Shown here: positions 7,900 to 16,177 of the stretch, piece by piece
Numbering within the stretch: position 1 is the stretch's first letter
How the letters are laid out: every line of letters begins with the position of its first letter
Source: Chitinophaga oryziterrae
Lineage (GTDB): Bacteria; Bacteroidota; Bacteroidia; Chitinophagales; Chitinophagaceae
Assembly (NCBI RefSeq): GCF_009758125.1
Contig: NZ_WRXO01000003.1
Span: forward strand, 186,001 to 250,000
Length of the DNA stretch: 64,000 nt
Reading direction: 5' to 3'
Notes under the pieces: model-generated
Databases searched by the model: none
Seen by the model: the letters and a program-made list of their open reading frames with translations, nothing else
What the model was told of the DNA's origin: nothing
Made by a program: the position numbers and the translations under genes

Positions 7900-9921
7900 A
7901 TGTCGCACAGAGTTTATCTATATAATGTTAGCACCCCTTCAACCGCACAGGACAATGATAAAATGATAATGGAATGGGGGTATGAGATGCCGCTGTTATT
8001 ACAACCATTGCTGATAAACGGAGCGTTCATTTCAGGCAATAATTATAATAATCATACGGACAGTAATGCAGGATTGTATTATAATGCTCAACCAGGGATC
8101 GAGAACCTGAAACGGTTTTACAATTTCCTGGAGAAGCAGGAATCAATCATTACAGATAAAGCAGCTTTCTCAGCAGCTAAAAATAACCTGTTCAAATACC
8201 TGGATAACCTGGAACATCCCTATTTTAATCTGGATATGTGGGACGTGTTCAATATGGAGGAAACGCCGCATGAAGACCAGGCTGCAATATGGCAGGCTGA
8301 TATCGCATTTAATAATGAGGTGATCACCAGGGCCATCGATAACAACGATATCTCCCTGTTGTCTTATAAAGAGTTAAAGAATGTAAGTCTGGCCTTCCAG
8401 ACATTGGCAGATCTGCTTAATTACGAAGGATATCATTATGGATGGGCACATATTTATGAAGAAATACCTACTGTAGAAATCTACCAGGAAGATGAGTTAT
8501 GGGGATTAAAAGGACCCGACGGTGAAGTGCTGTTAAGTCCGCAGTTTGATGAATTCTATGAGTTTAGTATGCAAGACCTTGCTGTGGTGATGAAGGACGG
8601 GAAATACGGATATGTACATACTTCCGGCAAGATCGTGATCCCCCTGGAATGGGACGACGCATACGACTTTGAATATTCATACCTGGCAATTGTTAAAAAG
8701 AATGATCTTTTTGGACTGGTCAATTTGTCGGGCAGGGTAGTAGCCCCACCTGAATATGAGGATATTGAAAACTTTGGAAACGAGGGATGTTTTATTGTAC
8801 AGAAAAATGGGAAGTGGGGAATGCTGGATAAAGATGGTAAAGTAATCCTCAATGCGGAATATGAAAAAATAATGCCGCTGCATGAGAATGTATTTATCAT
8901 GCAGAAAAATAACTTATGGATTATTGCTGATTCACCTGCGCATAAACTGAGTGATGATTTGTTTGATCTCGTAGTTAGCAAAGCTCCTCATCAGGGATTT
9001 GCTTATGCCTTTAAGGGTAAGGATGTTTATCTGGTAGATAAATATGGGTTATCCAGAGCTAATAAGGATCTTGTACAGCAGGATGCAGGAAGTGAATACT
9101 ACCATTATTATTATGACGATACAGTACGCGACCGGCTGCTGGCTTATGCTGCTTCTCCTGATGAGGGTACAGTCATCGATGCATATACTCCCGTAGAAGA
9201 CCTGTATAACATCGGAGTAGATGCTTATAACAGTCAGGACTACCAATCGGCTATTCATTATTATACGCTTGCAGCTGAAAAGGGATATGGGTATGCCATG
9301 AATAACCTGGCGCATATTTATTATATGGTAGATGATTATATTGACCATGACAAAGCCTTTCACTGGTATGAAAAAGGAGCGGCCGCAGGCAATACGAATG
9401 CGATAAACGGATTGAGCCTGTGTTATCAGAACGGTATAGGTACTATCCCCGACAGGGATAAAGCAATCTCCCTGTTACAACAGGCGGCTGATGATGGACT
9501 GGCGGTAGCCCATAATAATCTTGGTTTCTTATATTTTGATAATGATCCCGATCAGGCATTGTATCATTATCAGCAGGCAGAAGAACTGGGAGAGCCGGAT
9601 TACGGATGGCTGGGTTATATGTATGAGGGAAAAGAGGATTTTGAGAAAGCCATTGAATATTACCGGAAGGATGAAACTGAAATCGGGGCCTATAACCTGG
9701 GTAATCTTTACCGGAAAGGATTAGGAACGATGAAGGATATAAAAGCTGCTATAGGCTACTTTAATACTGCTGTGGAAGGAGGGTATGATACTGCTCATAT
9801 CGAACTGGCCCGGATATATCTGTTTGAAGACGGCTTTACTGATACAGCGCAGGCTGCAAGACATCTTACAGCAGCTGAAGAAGCCGGTCTGGAAATTCCT
9901 GATGATCTGAAAACGATATGA
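7900..9921 (+). CDS. WG-repeat and Sel1-repeat protein
   Basis: This 673-residue protein has no signal peptide. The N-terminal part (about 1-180, beginning MSHRVYLYN) resembles an N-terminal domain found on other Bacteroidota repeat proteins, which supports the chosen start. Residues about 185-370 carry WG (KWG) repeats such as DGKYGYVHTSGKIVIPLEWD, KNDLFGLVNLSGRVV and KNGKWGMLDKDGKVI. Residues about 430-665 are Sel1-like helical repeats (YALAAEKGYGYAMNNLAHIY; YEKGAAAGNTNAINGLSLCY; DGLAVAHNNLGFLYF). Both repeat types usually bind proteins or act as scaffolds. The gene stands alone with its 3' end converging on the adhesin gene. No enzymatic motif is visible and the specific role is unknown. 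Confidence 0.85.
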   Translation: MSHRVYLYNVSTPSTAQDNDKMIMEWGYEMPLLLQPLLINGAFISGNNYNNHTDSNAGLYYNAQPGIENLKRFYNFLEKQESIITDKAAFSAAKNNLFKYLDNLEHPYFNLDMWDVFNMEETPHEDQAAIWQADIAFNNEVITRAIDNNDISLLSYKELKNVSLAFQTLADLLNYEGYHYGWAHIYEEIPTVEIYQEDELWGLKGPDGEVLLSPQFDEFYEFSMQDLAVVMKDGKYGYVHTSGKIVIPLEWDDAYDFEYSYLAIVKKNDLFGLVNLSGRVVAPPEYEDIENFGNEGCFIVQKNGKWGMLDKDGKVILNAEYEKIMPLHENVFIMQKNNLWIIADSPAHKLSDDLFDLVVSKAPHQGFAYAFKGKDVYLVDKYGLSRANKDLVQQDAGSEYYHYYYDDTVRDRLLAYAASPDEGTVIDAYTPVEDLYNIGVDAYNSQDYQSAIHYYTLAAEKGYGYAMNNLAHIYYMVDDYIDHDKAFHWYEKGAAAGNTNAINGLSLCYQNGIGTIPDRDKAISLLQQAADDGLAVAHNNLGFLYFDNDPDQALYHYQQAEELGEPDYGWLGYMYEGKEDFEKAIEYYRKDETEIGAYNLGNLYRKGLGTMKDIKAAIGYFNTAVEGGYDTAHIELARIYLFEDGFTDTAQAARHLTAAEEAGLEIPDDLKTI

Positions 9922-9924
9922 TTT

Positions 9925-12822
9925 TTATCTGAGTAATACAACGGTCCCTTTTCGTTCTCCATCCCCGCATAGTGTTTTAGCACGGATGATATAAACATAA
10001 GTACCGATAGGTTGCGGTTCTCCTTTATAAGTACCGTCCCAGCAGCTTTCCAGTGTTGTTGAATGGAAAACGAGTTCTCCCCATCTGTTAAAAATATTGA
10101 AATCAACAGTAAGGGCGCCCCAGTATTTAAATCCAAAGCAATCATTTTTACCATCACCGTTTGGTGTGAATGCGGATGCCATCGGGAAGCTGCTTAATGC
10201 AGTAGTGGTGTTTACCGGTACGGTAACAGAATCTATGCTGCCACATCCGTTTGCGTCAATAACCTGCACATGATAAGTGGTAGATATAATGGGTTTTACT
10301 ACCGGATCAGGTATGCTGAGGTCTTTAATACCAGCAACAGCTTCCCATATATATTGTATGCCTCCGGAAGCTGTTAATTTAGTCTCGGGGTGCGTACAAT
10401 CTATCGGATTGGCATATTTAACAGCTGTAACCGGAGCCGGATTCACGATGACAGGTATGTTCATTGTCTGATTAAGCTGACAGATATTATCTGTGACGAT
10501 TAACTTATAAGTAGTCGTGGATGCAGGTGTTACTACTAACTGATCGGTATTTCCCAGGAATGTATTATCTGCATCCTGCCATTCATATGTATTTCCTCCG
10601 GTAACCTTAAGTACAGCAGATTCTCCCTTACAAATACCTGATGTTGGAGTTATTATGTTTACATCGGGCTGATGTATTTTAACGAGGATAGAATCTTTAA
10701 TACTGCAACCATCTGCGGTCGTAGCGGTTACAACATACCGGGTTGTCGTTAGCGGGTTGGCCAATGGACCAGATGATGTGGCATCGTCCAGACCTGTTGC
10801 TGGTAACCAGCTATAGCTCGATGCAATATCAGCTAAAACAGATAATTGTGTAGGCGTACCGGCGCATGTAATTACATCTGTACTTTTTGTTAATGAAGGC
10901 ACCGCACTTACATCAACCATAATACTGGCTGATGACGTACAACCATCCGAGGTAGTAGCAGTTACACTATACAGAGTAGCTGTTACGGGATTAGCAAGAG
11001 GTGTAGCGATTGCCGCATTGTTTAAGCCAGTTGCCGGTGACCAGCTATAATTTGATGTTAGATCAGCCAGTCCTGATAACGTTGTACCTGTACCAGCGCA
11101 CATGATTACATCCGGACTTTTTGTTATCACGGGAACAGGACTTACTTTAACTGTTATATTCCCGGTTTCCGTACAGCCATTTGCAGTAGTTGCCAATACC
11201 GTGTATGACGTAGTTGTTTGTGGATTGGCTACAGGATTAGCAATGGTGGCATCATCCAGGCTTGTTGCCGGAGACCAGTTATAACCGGAGGGTACTGTTG
11301 CTGCTGCGGATAATTGCGTAGTAGTACCGTTACAGATAGTGGCGTCTGCGCTTCTTGTTAATCCGGGAAGAGGATTTACAGTGATGGCAATATTGGCTGT
11401 TTGTGTACAGTCTCCATCAGTAGCGGTGATCGTATAAGTATTGTTGGCTGCCGGTGTAGCAACAGGGTTCGCAATGTTAACCGCTGAAAGTCCTGCGGCG
11501 GGAGTCCATGTAAATGTAGGGTAATTGCCTGTTGCATTGAGCTGCACAGGTGTTCCGGCACAGGTTGCTTTACTGGTGATATTGGTTGCAAGAGGATCAC
11601 AAACCCACTTTAGAGCAGTGAGATAGTCTTCAACTTCTCCATTATCAGCAAGGCCGCTTGCGGTTGTCACTGAGGTAGTTGACAACCTGAATCTGAAGCC
11701 GAAAAGTTTGGTACTCCCCTGTACCGGCTTGTTCGGTATGCCAGTCCAGGTAAGTGTAGCCGTTGTTGCAGTATTGGGAATGATTGCCGTGGCGATCTCG
11801 TTAGCATCAAACTGTTGATTACGGTTAATATCAAACCATCCGCTGAGATAAACAGCAGCACCGGTGGTGTTTGTCAGAGGAACATTGAGTGAATAAGTAC
11901 CGCTGCGGTCGTAGTCAGGGAAAGTAGTGATGGCTTCTTCATCAACTCCTGTAATATTATCATCTACATCATTTAATGGATCAGCATCCGGGAGTACTGA
12001 ACCCAGTTTTAGTCTTGGGTCCTGTGTAACAGTAGGAAAAGGCACATCGTAATTACAACTATTGCTTTCTGTATAGCTGATCTTATGAGCTGCATAGCCA
12101 TAACTTGCGGGCAGATCGCCTCTGTCTACCGGCGTTAATATACCGAATGCTACCGCCATGCCGCCATATGAGTTCTTGTCCATATGTACTTCTACGGATA
12201 CTGTACCTGTGGAAGGAGCATCGGTAGCCATTAATGGGCTTTGACCTATAGGAATGAATGCGTTGGCAGCATTTGAATGTTGTGTATCTGTAATGACGAT
12301 CGTTTGGGTACCACATCCGGTGAGGGGATTGGAGATCGTTGTTGAATTTCTGTAAAACTGTAGTGTTCTCCAGTTGCCCCCTGTAGTGATAAAAGTTGTA
12401 GCCTCTACGTTTATTACGCTGGCTTCTGCATCGGCTGCACAAAAGGTAAAAGGAGTAGGAACTCCGTTACGGGTTGCATCCACCTGCATCGTAAAAGTGG
12501 TGTTATTCGTTTGTCCTGGAGCGAATAATGCCGGTTTTATCGAAGTATTGGAAAAATCATAGAGGAAATGCAATACAGCTCCACTCCAGGTGTTCATGAC
12601 GGAGGGGGCGGGTATAGGGCCGGTTACCTTTGAAAAAGTAATTTTGACGGTAAGGCCATCGGTTGTATTAAATGTTTTACTGGCACCATCGGCTATTGTG
12701 AATCCTGTCCAGTCAAACCACCAGATACCTCCTTTCAGCGTTCCTTGGCCTAAGTCTGCGTATTGTGCTTTTAATGAGAAGCTTGTCAGGAATAATAAAA
12801 TCAGTAAGGAGTTACGTTTCAT
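9925..12822 (-). CDS. CshA/GEVED adhesin with type IX secretion (type B) sorting domain
   Basis: This large surface protein has about 965 residues when started at the ATG whose product begins MKRNSLLILLFLTSFSLKAQ, a good signal peptide; the frame stays open further upstream but that extension has no signal. After the signal comes a CshA non-repetitive-type domain (about 20-260), then a GEVED domain (about 290-405, with DNGEVEDY), then several PKD-like or Ig-like repeats of about 70-75 residues each (WSPATGLNNA, WLPATGLDDA and similar). The last 85 residues (ASAFTPNGDGKNDCF, FNRWGELVF, GTYVYIIRAK) are the gliding-motility-associated C-terminal domain, the type B signal for export by the type IX system. 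A role in adhesion is inferred from these modules. Confidence 0.92.
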   Translation of the reverse strand: MKRNSLLILLFLTSFSLKAQYADLGQGTLKGGIWWFDWTGFTIADGASKTFNTTDGLTVKITFSKVTGPIPAPSVMNTWSGAVLHFLYDFSNTSIKPALFAPGQTNNTTFTMQVDATRNGVPTPFTFCAADAEASVINVEATTFITTGGNWRTLQFYRNSTTISNPLTGCGTQTIVITDTQHSNAANAFIPIGQSPLMATDAPSTGTVSVEVHMDKNSYGGMAVAFGILTPVDRGDLPASYGYAAHKISYTESNSCNYDVPFPTVTQDPRLKLGSVLPDADPLNDVDDNITGVDEEAITTFPDYDRSGTYSLNVPLTNTTGAAVYLSGWFDINRNQQFDANEIATAIIPNTATTATLTWTGIPNKPVQGSTKLFGFRFRLSTTSVTTASGLADNGEVEDYLTALKWVCDPLATNITSKATCAGTPVQLNATGNYPTFTWTPAAGLSAVNIANPVATPAANNTYTITATDGDCTQTANIAITVNPLPGLTRSADATICNGTTTQLSAAATVPSGYNWSPATSLDDATIANPVANPQTTTSYTVLATTANGCTETGNITVKVSPVPVITKSPDVIMCAGTGTTLSGLADLTSNYSWSPATGLNNAAIATPLANPVTATLYSVTATTSDGCTSSASIMVDVSAVPSLTKSTDVITCAGTPTQLSVLADIASSYSWLPATGLDDATSSGPLANPLTTTRYVVTATTADGCSIKDSILVKIHQPDVNIITPTSGICKGESAVLKVTGGNTYEWQDADNTFLGNTDQLVVTPASTTTYKLIVTDNICQLNQTMNIPVIVNPAPVTAVKYANPIDCTHPETKLTASGGIQYIWEAVAGIKDLSIPDPVVKPIISTTYHVQVIDANGCGSIDSVTVPVNTTTALSSFPMASAFTPNGDGKNDCFGFKYWGALTVDFNIFNRWGELVFHSTTLESCWDGTYKGEPQPIGTYVYIIRAKTLCGDGERKGTVVLLR

Positions 12823-13030
12823 ATAGGTTGGGAGGCATTCTGCGCCACGAAATAAAACAAAAAACAGGTATAATAAAAATTGGAAGGGATATAATAACCC
12901 TTCAGCTGGAAGATTAAGGGTTATTATATATTCTTTTTTGAAATTTATTTCTGATTTCGGACTAAAGTGGATGATGAAGTTTGTAAAAGGGTATCTTTCT
13001 CGTTCTTCCAGGAATTTCTTCCCACAAAAA

Positions 13031-13061
13031 TTTGGAATAATTAAAAAACTATTTACCTTTG
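13031..13061 (+). promoter_or_regulatory. Bacteroidota-type promoter of tRNA-Leu
   Basis: TTTG at 13031-13034 and TACCTTTG at 13054-13061 are separated by exactly 19 bp, matching the TTTG-N19-TAnnTTTG consensus. Transcription should begin around 13067, about 17 bp before the mature tRNA 5' end. It lies inside the open frame upstream of the adhesin start codon, which further argues against that N-terminal extension. Confidence 0.8.
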
Positions 13062-13083
13062 CAATCCCTAACACGGAAATGAT

Positions 13084-13167
13084 GCCCAGATGGCGAAATT
13101 GGTAGACGCACTGTGTTCAGGTCGCAGCGCTCGCAAGGGTGTGCTGGTTCGAATCCAGTTCTGGGCA
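13084..13167 (+). tRNA. tRNA-Leu (CAG anticodon)
   Basis: The cloverleaf is complete. The 7-bp acceptor stem is GCCCAGA with TCTGGGC, the D arm contains AAATTGGTAGA, and the anticodon stem CTGTG/CGCAG holds loop TTCAGGT with anticodon CAG. A long class II variable arm follows (CGCTCGCAAGGGTGTG), then the T arm CTGGTTCGAATCCAG. The long variable arm fits leucine. CCA is not encoded. It has its own upstream promoter and a strong terminator just downstream, and it borders the defence island. Confidence 0.96.
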
Positions 13168-13177
13168 CTTGGCGAAA

Positions 13178-13207
13178 AGCCGGAGATATTATCTCCGGCT
13201 TTTTTTA
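13178..13207 (+). terminator. Rho-independent terminator after tRNA-Leu
   Basis: A perfect 10-bp stem (AGCCGGAGAT / ATCTCCGGCT) with a 3-nt loop is followed by seven T including the last stem base. It starts 11 bp after the tRNA 3' end, so it ends the tRNA transcript and isolates it from the defence operon. Confidence 0.93.
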
Positions 13208-13241
13208 TATACATACTTGAAATCGTCAATCAGGTTGAATA

Positions 13242-13273
13242 TTTGGGAATTGGTTGTTTAATCTTTAAGTTTG
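13242..13273 (+). promoter_or_regulatory. Candidate promoter of the defence operon
   Basis: TTTG at 13242-13245 and TAAGTTTG at 13266-13273 are 20 bp apart, close to the TTTG-N19-TAnnTTTG consensus. The expected transcript start near 13280 leaves a leader of about 95 nt before the first methylase start codon at 13375, or about 146 nt before the alternative start at 13426. No other matching site is visible before the operon. Confidence 0.65.
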
Positions 13274-13374
13274 TTTAATCTAAAAAAGAATTCCGCACAC
13301 CCAACAATAACTAAAAGTTATAATTGTCAATATGCTATAAGATGGAAAGTTTAATAATTGATAAACTCCATTAG

Positions 13375-14670
13375 ATGAATAGAACAATTGTTAAATTGCC
13401 TGACAAAACGTATTTAAAACCTATAATGAACTACATCGACTTATTCGCAGGAGCGGGAGGACTATCAGAGGGATTTATCCGCGAAGGATTTACTCCGATT
13501 GCCCACGTGGAAATGGATGAAGCAGCTTCTTTTTCTTTAAAAACCAGGGTAGCTTATCATTATTTAAAGATGAAGGGTTATGACAAATATGTGGCTTATC
13601 TCAAAGGTGATTTAACGAGGTCCGATTTATATTCAAATATTCCTAAAGAATTATTGGATAGTGTAATTAATTTGCCAATAGGAGGGGAGCATAATTCAAG
13701 GATACATAAAAGTATAGAGACATTAATTGGTAAGAGAGAAGTGGATCTGATGATAGGGGGGCCTCCTTGTCAGGCATACTCCGTTGTGGGCAGAGCCAGG
13801 TCAAAAAATGGAATGGAAAAGGACCCCCGCAATTATCTATATTTTCAATATGCAGGGTTCCTTGAGAAATATAATCCCAAAATGTTTGTATTTGAAAACG
13901 TATTAGGACTTAAATCAGCTAAAGGCGGTATATATCTGACCCACATGGAAAGTTTATTCCGGAAGAAAGGCTATAAAATGCATCTTTTCCTGGTTGAGGC
14001 TAATAAATTTGGGGTTTTGCAAAATCGGAAAAGGATTATTATAATTGGTTGGAAAGACGATTTTATTCCGAATCTTCCGGATCTTGCAACTATTGATTTA
14101 TCAGGTACGAATAAGGTAAGAGACCTGTTCAGTGATTTGCCTAAACTGATGGCTGGTGAAGGTGTAGATAAATATAGCAGATATTCCACAGAAACAATAA
14201 ACGATTACTTACGAGATTCTTATATTCGTAATGGTATAAATGTATTAACTCAGCATATATCAAGACCTCACACTGATCAGGATAAAAGAATCTATCAAAT
14301 AGCTGTTAACAAGTGGAACAACGGGAATGAGCGTTTAAATTATAATGACCTACCAGAAGAGCTTAAAACGCATAAAAACCGTGAAACTTTTTGTGATCGT
14401 TTTAAGGTAGTGGCAGAAGATCTGAGTTACTCACAAACCGTTGTTGCTCATATTGCTAAAGACGGGCATTACTATATTCATCCTGATATAAGGCAGAATC
14501 GTTCTATTACGGTTCGCGAAGCAGCCAGGCTACAATCATTTCCGGATGATTATTATTTTGAAGGGGTTAAAGAAAAGGGCAGTAGAACTGCTGCGTTTAA
14601 ACAAATTGGGAATGCTGTTCCACCATTAATGGCTAATGAAATAGCCAAAATAATCAAGGCACAATTATAG
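13375..14670 (+). CDS. DNA cytosine-5 methyltransferase (first copy)
   Basis: The enzyme methylates cytosine in a specific DNA motif. It is 431 residues from this ATG, or 414 from the ATG at 13426 (MNYIDLFAG), which aligns better with the second copy at 23167 and may be the real start. Motif I is DLFAGAGGLSEGF, motif IV GGPPCQAYSVVGRAR holds the catalytic Cys (about residue 132), followed by FVFENV, QNRKRIIIIGW, TVREAARLQSFPD and the C-terminal KQIGNAVPPLMA. All key Dcm motifs are present. It opens a seven-gene defence operon, 18 bp ahead of the GHKL ATPase. Its likely job is to mark self DNA; the recognition motif cannot be read from sequence. Confidence 0.95.
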   Translation: MNRTIVKLPDKTYLKPIMNYIDLFAGAGGLSEGFIREGFTPIAHVEMDEAASFSLKTRVAYHYLKMKGYDKYVAYLKGDLTRSDLYSNIPKELLDSVINLPIGGEHNSRIHKSIETLIGKREVDLMIGGPPCQAYSVVGRARSKNGMEKDPRNYLYFQYAGFLEKYNPKMFVFENVLGLKSAKGGIYLTHMESLFRKKGYKMHLFLVEANKFGVLQNRKRIIIIGWKDDFIPNLPDLATIDLSGTNKVRDLFSDLPKLMAGEGVDKYSRYSTETINDYLRDSYIRNGINVLTQHISRPHTDQDKRIYQIAVNKWNNGNERLNYNDLPEELKTHKNRETFCDRFKVVAEDLSYSQTVVAHIAKDGHYYIHPDIRQNRSITVREAARLQSFPDDYYFEGVKEKGSRTAAFKQIGNAVPPLMANEIAKIIKAQL

Positions 14671-14688
14671 AAACTCAATTTTACAGGA

Positions 14689-16170
14689 ATGCATACTGAA
14701 TCCTGCACACCCAATCCGGAATTTTTAATTAAATCTATCGCTGAACAAGGTTATACACTTGAGACCTCTATCGCAGATCTTATAGATAATTCAATCACTG
14801 CGACTGCGGAACTTGTCGAAGTTTTGATTGATACACAGAAAACTCCACTCGCGCTTTTTATTGCTGACGATGGCATTGGAATGTCTTATGAGGAACTTAA
14901 AAAAAACATGCAGTTTCCAAGCGGCTCTCCCGAAGATTCCCGGGAAACAAACGATCTTGGTAGGTTTGGCTTAGGATTGAAAACTGCATCCTTTGCTCAA
15001 ACCAGATGCTTTACCGTAATTTCTAAAAAACGGGGTGAAACAAAGTTTAATGCACGAACATGGGATGTTAATCATTTGAAAAAAGGTCATTGGGAGGTCC
15101 TGATCAACTCTGAGGAAGAAATAGATTTTTTTTTAAATACCTACTATAATCTAAGCAAAGTTTTCCTGAAACCATTTTCGAATTATCAGCCTAATACTAT
15201 TATTGTGTGGCATGGTCTTTACAAATTTGAAAATGGAACTGGGGAGAATCCTGGATCAGAAGTACTTCAAAAAGAGTTGACACGAACCGTAAAAGAGCAT
15301 TTGCAACTAACATTTCACAGATTTATGGAGAGAGATAAGCCTTTGCAGATCAGACTAAATAATGAGCACCTTATTCCGTTTAATCCTTTTCCTGTAAGTG
15401 CGAGACAAATATCGACAAAGCAAAAAGTACTTTTCGGTAACCGCTTAAAGCTGGAAGGATATGTACTACCCAATAGTAGTATTTCAGAAAGTAAAGGAAT
15501 TTCAGGGTGGACGCTTACGGATAAAAGTTTAATGGATATGGAAGGTATGTATATATACAGATCTGACCGGATCATTGTTTTCGGAGGCTGGAACGGAGTA
15601 ATCCGAAAGTCTCCTCTGTTACAACTTGCACGCCTGAAAGTAGAAATAGGAAATGGAATTGATCACTTATTTCACCTTAATGTAGCAAAGTCTTCTATCA
15701 CAATCCCTTTCAGTGAAAGAAGAGGTTTTATACGATATGTCAGTGAATTAAAGGCAGAAGCTGAAAAAGAATTTTTCAATTATGAAGTACGCCGTTCAGC
15801 TGTAAAATCGCAGGTGAAAATGATATTTAAAAAAATACCAACCAGCCATGGAATGGCAATGGTAATTGATAAGGACTTCACACTTTTAAAATCGCTTACT
15901 GATACGCTCACGGAGCAACAAAACAAACAATTGAAAATCATTCTAAGAATGATTACGACAACTGTAAATAAGATAAAAAAGGTGCATACTGATGAAAACT
16001 ATGTTTCATTGGTGGAAAAGGAAGGAATTCAGGAAGTTGATATAAAGGAAGCAATAATGCAGCTTTTGGCAGACCGGATTAGCAAGGAGAATATTTTAAA
16101 TGATATATTGCCTGCTATGGGGATAGATATTAACACATTATCAGCATCTATACTTTCACTTTTACAATGA
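14689..16170 (+). CDS. GHKL (MORC/MutL-like) ATPase of the defence operon
   Basis: This 493-residue protein has an N-terminal Bergerat-fold ATPase: N box IADLIDNSI, G1 box DDGIGM, and G2 box GRFGLGLK, all within the first 105 residues. The later part has the mixed alpha-beta S5-like region seen in MutL and MORC proteins. Such ATPases are known from restriction-modification-like operons and were proposed as relatives of eukaryotic MORC proteins; they probably form an ATP-driven clamp on DNA. It follows the methylase and precedes the Z1 gene by only 7 bp, which suggests one functional complex. No mismatch-repair endonuclease motif is visible. Confidence 0.88.
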   Translation: MHTESCTPNPEFLIKSIAEQGYTLETSIADLIDNSITATAELVEVLIDTQKTPLALFIADDGIGMSYEELKKNMQFPSGSPEDSRETNDLGRFGLGLKTASFAQTRCFTVISKKRGETKFNARTWDVNHLKKGHWEVLINSEEEIDFFLNTYYNLSKVFLKPFSNYQPNTIIVWHGLYKFENGTGENPGSEVLQKELTRTVKEHLQLTFHRFMERDKPLQIRLNNEHLIPFNPFPVSARQISTKQKVLFGNRLKLEGYVLPNSSISESKGISGWTLTDKSLMDMEGMYIYRSDRIIVFGGWNGVIRKSPLLQLARLKVEIGNGIDHLFHLNVAKSSITIPFSERRGFIRYVSELKAEAEKEFFNYEVRRSAVKSQVKMIFKKIPTSHGMAMVIDKDFTLLKSLTDTLTEQQNKQLKIILRMITTTVNKIKKVHTDENYVSLVEKEGIQEVDIKEAIMQLLADRISKENILNDILPAMGIDINTLSASILSLLQ

Positions 16171-16177
16171 TATACAA

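Noticed and set aside
8556..8981. 141-residue minus-strand frame over the WG repeats
   Set aside because: It is antisense to periodic WG repeats, which create a long open frame on the other strand by composition.
10681..11600. Tandem similar segments in the adhesin, checked as a possible CRISPR-like array
   Set aside because: The repeats are in-frame PKD/Ig-like protein domains of about 220 bp and not short identical repeats with spacers.
12823..13074. N-terminal extension of the adhesin reading frame to 13074
   Set aside because: The upstream 84 codons lack a signal peptide and overlap the tRNA promoter; the ATG at 12822 gives a clean signal peptide.
13090..13278. 62-residue frame starting inside tRNA-Leu
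   Set aside because: It is made of tRNA and terminator sequence and has no protein features.
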